Of a DNA stretch of 16,051 bases, positions 13,730 to 16,051 are shown piece after piece (within the stretch, counting starts at the first letter, position 1; every line of letters starts with the position of its first letter). Under the pieces are notes generated by a model, which made no database searches, was not told the origin of the DNA, and saw only the letters and a program-made list of their open reading frames with translations. This stretch comes from Candidatus Nomurabacteria bacterium (GTDB lineage: Bacteria; Patescibacteriota; Minisyncoccia; Phycocordibacterales; UBA9973). The stretch is from assembly GCA_020850295.1 (NCBI GenBank), contig JADZEV010000043.1, positions 1-16,051 on the forward strand. Direction: 5' to 3'. Made by a program: the position numbers and the translations under genes.

Positions 13730-15109
13730 ATGCTCACGATTAAACAAAAAAAGGTTTTAGACTTCATCGAGACATACACACAAAAACATGGCGTGGCTCC
13801 TTCTCATGAAGAAATGAGAAAACATTTGAAGTTGGCTTCTGTTTCTACGGTAAATCACTACATTAAAATCCTACAAGATAAAAAATATATAAATCGTGAG
13901 AAAAATGCTGTTAGGTCTGTGGAGATTGGTAAAAAAGACGAGATAATCAATATCCCCTTTAGAGGATATATTGCTGCAGGGCAACCTATTGAAGCGATAG
14001 AAGAATACGAAACCATACCCGTGCCTAGAAGTTTATTTCAACAAGGGGAGCTTTTTGCTTTGGGCGTTAAAGGTGACAGTATGATAGATGAGGGTATATT
14101 TGATGGTGATACTGTTATAGTCCGGAAGCAAAATACGGTTGAAGATGGTGAAACTGCTGTCGCCCTAATTAATAACAACGAAGTTACTCTCAAGAAAATT
14201 TACAGGGAAAAAAATAGAATAAGGTTGCAACCAGCGAATCCAAAACTAAAGCCTTTTTATGTTAAGGAGGTGATAATTCAGGGAAAAGTAATTTCAACTT
14301 TTAGAAATCTTGAAGAACAAGAACTAAAAAGTGGGAAGATAAAACTAAATAATATTTATCGATCAGACTGTGTTGAGTTTATGAAATCAATGGACGAGAA
14401 TTCTGTTGATCTGACAGTAACTTCTCCCCCATATGATGACATGAGAGATTATAAGGGCTATAGTTTTGATTTTGAAAATATTGCAAAACAACTTTTTAGA
14501 GTGACAAAAAAGGGTGGAGTTGTTGTATGGATTGTTGGAGATCAAACAATAAAAGGAAATGAGACAGGATCTTCTTTTAGACAAGCTCTATTTTTCAAGG
14601 AGATTGGTTTCAATCTATTTGATACTATGATTTATCAAAAGACTCCGCGTGGAGCAGTTGGCAGCAATAAAACATATTGGCAAACATTTGAATATATGTT
14701 TGTTTTGAGTAAAGGTACTCCAAAAACAATAAATCTACTAAAGGACAGGGAAAACAAGGATGCACGAGATGGTGACAGTGGAACCAAGAGATTATCTGAT
14801 GGTTCATTGTTGAAATTAAAAAGAGCTGGATATTCTAAATATGGCAGAAGGACAAATGTTTGGGAATATTTAATAGGAAGAGGTCACTCAGCTAGCGATA
14901 AAATTGCTCATGAACATCCGGCAATATTTCCAGAAAAGTTAGTTCAAGATCATATAATAAGCTGGTCAAATCCTGAAGATTTAATTTTTGATCCAATGTG
15001 TGGATCTGGCACAACTTGCAAAATGGCAATGATAAATAAGAGGAATTATCTTGGATGTGATATTTCGCAAGAATATGTTGAGTTAGCAAAAAAAAGATTG
15101 GGTAAATAG
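13730..15109 (+). CDS. LexA repressor fused to a beta-class DNA methyltransferase
   Basis: A single 459-codon frame with two full modules. Residues 1-66 are a LexA winged helix (SVSTVNHYIKILQDKKYI matches the recognition-helix region of Gram-positive LexA/DinR). Residues 72-193 are the S24 self-cleavage domain. The scissile Ala-Gly is A83-G84 (GYIAAGQPIEA), with nucleophile S117 (KGDSM) and general base K155 (EVTLKK), almost exactly the E. coli LexA numbering (84/85, 119, 156). After a short linker comes a methyltransferase of the N4-cytosine/N6-adenine type. Catalytic motif TSPPY (231-235) precedes AdoMet motif FDPMCGSGTT (420-429), the beta-class order. Self-cleavage would release the DNA-binding part and leave peptidase plus methyltransferase joined. 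Divergent from GIY-YIG/HEPN; tail to tail with HNH, 6 bp apart. Both halves are confident; combined function is inferred. Confidence 0.93.
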   Translation: MLTIKQKKVLDFIETYTQKHGVAPSHEEMRKHLKLASVSTVNHYIKILQDKKYINREKNAVRSVEIGKKDEIINIPFRGYIAAGQPIEAIEEYETIPVPRSLFQQGELFALGVKGDSMIDEGIFDGDTVIVRKQNTVEDGETAVALINNNEVTLKKIYREKNRIRLQPANPKLKPFYVKEVIIQGKVISTFRNLEEQELKSGKIKLNNIYRSDCVEFMKSMDENSVDLTVTSPPYDDMRDYKGYSFDFENIAKQLFRVTKKGGVVVWIVGDQTIKGNETGSSFRQALFFKEIGFNLFDTMIYQKTPRGAVGSNKTYWQTFEYMFVLSKGTPKTINLLKDRENKDARDGDSGTKRLSDGSLLKLKRAGYSKYGRRTNVWEYLIGRGHSASDKIAHEHPAIFPEKLVQDHIISWSNPEDLIFDPMCGSGTTCKMAMINKRNYLGCDISQEYVELAKKRLGK

Positions 15110-15121
15110 TATAAACTATTT
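15104..15121. terminator. Small hairpin spanning the two convergent stop codons
   Basis: AAATAGT-ATAA-ACTATTT is a perfect 7-bp stem covering both the methyltransferase stop (15107-15109) and the HNH stop (15116-15118). It is AT-rich and weak, so it might separate convergent transcripts or be chance. Confidence 0.3.
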
Positions 15122-15568
15122 CAGAGTACCATTAATCCAATTAATAGCGCGCTCTAATGTTTTTGTGTCATCTTCCATCATACCCATCCCGTTATTACAC
15201 ATTCTACAAATCCAACCCCTTATTTTACCTGTATTATGGAGATGATCTAACACAACGTCATTTTTAAATTGTCTTATAATTGTTCTAGTACAAATCGGGC
15301 AAGTGAATGGTTTTCCTATTAGTGGCGGTGGAGATATTTTTTCAAATGTCTGTCTATCTTTAGTAGACATTGGTTTTTTCCAACTGCGACAATCTCTACA
15401 TTCGCCTCTTCTTGAAACTTTGCCTCGTATAGATTTTTGATTTTTTTCAAATTCAAAAATACTTTTCTTTTGCTGACATCTTCGGCAGATCTTTGTTTCA
15501 TTAAAACAAGATTCGCAGAATTCTCCACGTGTTGCTCTATTATGATTACATTCAGTGCATTTCTTCAT
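15116..15568 (-). CDS. HNH nuclease, recombination endonuclease VII-like
   Basis: A 150-aa protein. The C-terminal half carries the phage T4 endonuclease VII-type HNH fold: C90-x2-C93, catalytic D108-H109 in VVLDHLHNTGKIRGWIC, C121-x2-C124 and N125 (MCNNGMGMMEDD). All zinc ligands and the DH pair are present. The N-terminal half has two further CxxC pairs of zinc-ribbon type (C4/C7 with C18/C21, and C28/C31 with C57/C60) that could read DNA. It follows the XRE gene by 2 nt and faces the methyltransferase tail to tail. The likely role is the restriction enzyme for the DNA that the methyltransferase marks. A homing-type or branch-cutting nuclease is the alternative. Confidence 0.85.
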   Translation of the reverse strand: MKKCTECNHNRATRGEFCESCFNETKICRRCQQKKSIFEFEKNQKSIRGKVSRRGECRDCRSWKKPMSTKDRQTFEKISPPPLIGKPFTCPICTRTIIRQFKNDVVLDHLHNTGKIRGWICRMCNNGMGMMEDDTKTLERAINWINGTLK

Positions 15569-15570
15569 AA

Positions 15571-15792
15571 TTATTTAACAAAAAAGTCTAAAGATTTTTT
15601 ATAAAGTTTTGCAAACTCTTTGAGTTGCAAGACATCAAAGCGTCTTTGTCCTGATTCTATTTTAGAAACATAAGACTGAGTTCTACCAAGTTTTTCAGCG
15701 ACTTCAATTTGTCCTAGACCGACATCAAGACGCGCTTGTTTCAAGCGCTCAACGATTTTCTTATGATCATCTTGATAAATTGCTCTTGGCAT
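15571..15792 (-). CDS. XRE-family regulator, controller (C) protein-like
   Basis: A 73-aa protein that is a single HTH_3 domain: LKQARLDVGLGQIEVAEKLGRTQSYVSKIESGQRRFDVLQLKEFAKLYKKSLDFFV, with the second and third helices at about 26-50. This size and type match the controller proteins of many type II restriction-modification systems, which delay nuclease expression until methylation is established. It is the first gene of a two-gene operon with HNH (2-nt gap). A perfect palindrome touches its start codon, consistent with autoregulation. The XRE call is firm; the controller role is inferred from context. Confidence 0.88.
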   Translation of the reverse strand: MPRAIYQDDHKKIVERLKQARLDVGLGQIEVAEKLGRTQSYVSKIESGQRRFDVLQLKEFAKLYKKSLDFFVK

Positions 15793-15829
15793 ATGTATAC
15801 ATCATAATATTCCATTGTGTATTATTCCA
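15793..15829 (-). promoter_or_regulatory. Upstream region of the XRE gene with a palindrome and a direct repeat
   Basis: ATGTATACAT (15793-15802) is a perfect 10-bp palindrome immediately before the XRE start. The heptamer TATTCCA occurs at 15808-15814 and 15823-15829, 15 bp apart. A TATTAT-like -10 lies between them and the gene, but no convincing -35 was found. These are candidate operator sites. Confidence 0.4.
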
Positions 15830-15849
15830 AATTGCCATATAATATATTT

Positions 15850-16051
15850 ATGAAGCGTCGGAACCAAAACCAAAAATTTTCCTTTCCATTTTTTGCCGGC
15901 TCCCCCCACACCCCCCGCCGAAAAAGGAATTGTAAGGAAATTTTTGGTTTTGGGATCGCGACCGAAGGGAGCGTGCGAGGCGCAAGTGTCATTCGTCAAA
16001 ATCCTGCGGATTTTGCCCGAAATACATTCGAACTTCGTCCAATACACACCG
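15850..16051 (-). repeat. Right copy of the roughly 200-bp inverted repeat, cut by window end
   Basis: This is the reverse complement of the left copy at 11869-12067. It begins inside at ATGAAGCGTCGG and runs to the last base of the window. It keeps the CAAAATCC/GGATTTTG stem, the long hairpin and the G-rich (here C-rich on the plus strand) loop. The copies differ by scattered changes, for example an insertion in GAATGACACTTGCGCC and a C in the poly-G run, so they are related but not identical. The sequence stopping within a repeat may mean an assembly end. Confidence 0.85.

Larger units (their letters stand above)
11869..16051. mobile_element. Putative defence island bounded by inverted repeats
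   Basis: Two inverted repeat copies enclose five genes of defence type (HEPN, GIY-YIG, LexA-methyltransferase, HNH, XRE) and no housekeeping gene. No transposase or integrase lies inside, so this is either a passenger unit moved by an enzyme encoded elsewhere, a product of recombination between repeats, or simply a defence locus that settled between existing repeats. Direct target-site duplications cannot be checked because the right border lies outside the window. Confidence 0.55.

Noticed and set aside
13730..15109. Fusion gene as an artefact of two genes joined by a lost stop
   Set aside because: The linker (about 194-205) is short and in frame, no internal start or ribosome site precedes the methyltransferase, and both modules are complete. 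An assembly error cannot be fully excluded without homologues.
15104..15121. Strong bidirectional terminator between methyltransferase and HNH
   Set aside because: The stem is perfect but only 7 bp with two G-C pairs at most and no U-tract, so it is kept only as a low-confidence feature.
15802..16047. An 81-residue open frame in the right repeat
   Set aside because: It is the repeat read through, including the poly-Gly/Pro segment from the G-rich loop, and corresponds to the same non-coding translation in the left copy.
11869..16051. CRISPR array or insertion sequence
   Set aside because: There are no regularly spaced short direct repeats and no transposase or integrase frame. The only repeated block is the single inverted pair.

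Overview
The window is AT-rich and densely packed, with overlapping or near-abutting genes, almost no Shine-Dalgarno sequences and standard-code proteins. It carries a secretin-free type IV pilus cluster ending in a tandem of pilins. Together these features suggest a Patescibacteria/CPR (Parcubacteria-like) genome; this taxonomic call is inference from gene content and style, not from a marker gene.

Region 1 (1-10164, all minus strand) is a type IV pilus locus. It is transcribed right to left as pilM, pilN-like, pilO-like, a membrane-anchored FN3-like protein in the place of PilP, pilB (extension ATPase), a single-domain response regulator, pilT (retraction ATPase), pilC (platform), two paralogous major-type pilins, pilD (prepilin peptidase), a GspH/FimT-like minor pilin and the first 14 codons of a further pilin cut by the window edge. 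The major pilin has its own promoter, a 5' hairpin and a terminator behind it. Divergent from pilM, only 16 bp away, is a ComF-type phosphoribosyltransferase, so pilus-based DNA uptake is a plausible role. A convergent S66 (LD-carboxypeptidase/MccF-like) homologue follows; it appears to have Cys where the nucleophilic Ser is expected.

Region 2 (about 11869-16051) looks like an acquired defence cassette bounded by two roughly 200-bp inverted copies of one structured, G-rich repeat. The window stops inside the right copy. Inside are a GIY-YIG nuclease plus a HEPN (TIGR02391/Ymh-like) protein on the minus strand. Divergent from them is a 459-aa fusion of a complete, apparently self-cleaving LexA repressor to a beta-class (TSPPY) DNA methyltransferase. 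Convergent with the fusion is an XRE regulator plus an endonuclease VII-like HNH nuclease.

The divergent promoter region between the GIY-YIG and LexA-methyltransferase genes holds two interlocked sigma70-like promoters whose -10 boxes mirror each other. Two palindromes lie there: AGACT-N4-AGTCT on the forward -35 and TTCTA-N6-TAGAA on the forward -10. The simplest reading is a restriction-modification/abortive system wired to the SOS response: the fusion represses its own promoter, and RecA-stimulated self-cleavage would detach its DNA-binding domain while leaving the methyltransferase intact. That logic is inference; the domain content, catalytic residues, gene arrangement and repeats are read directly from the sequence. 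This cassette is the part of the window most likely to be new.
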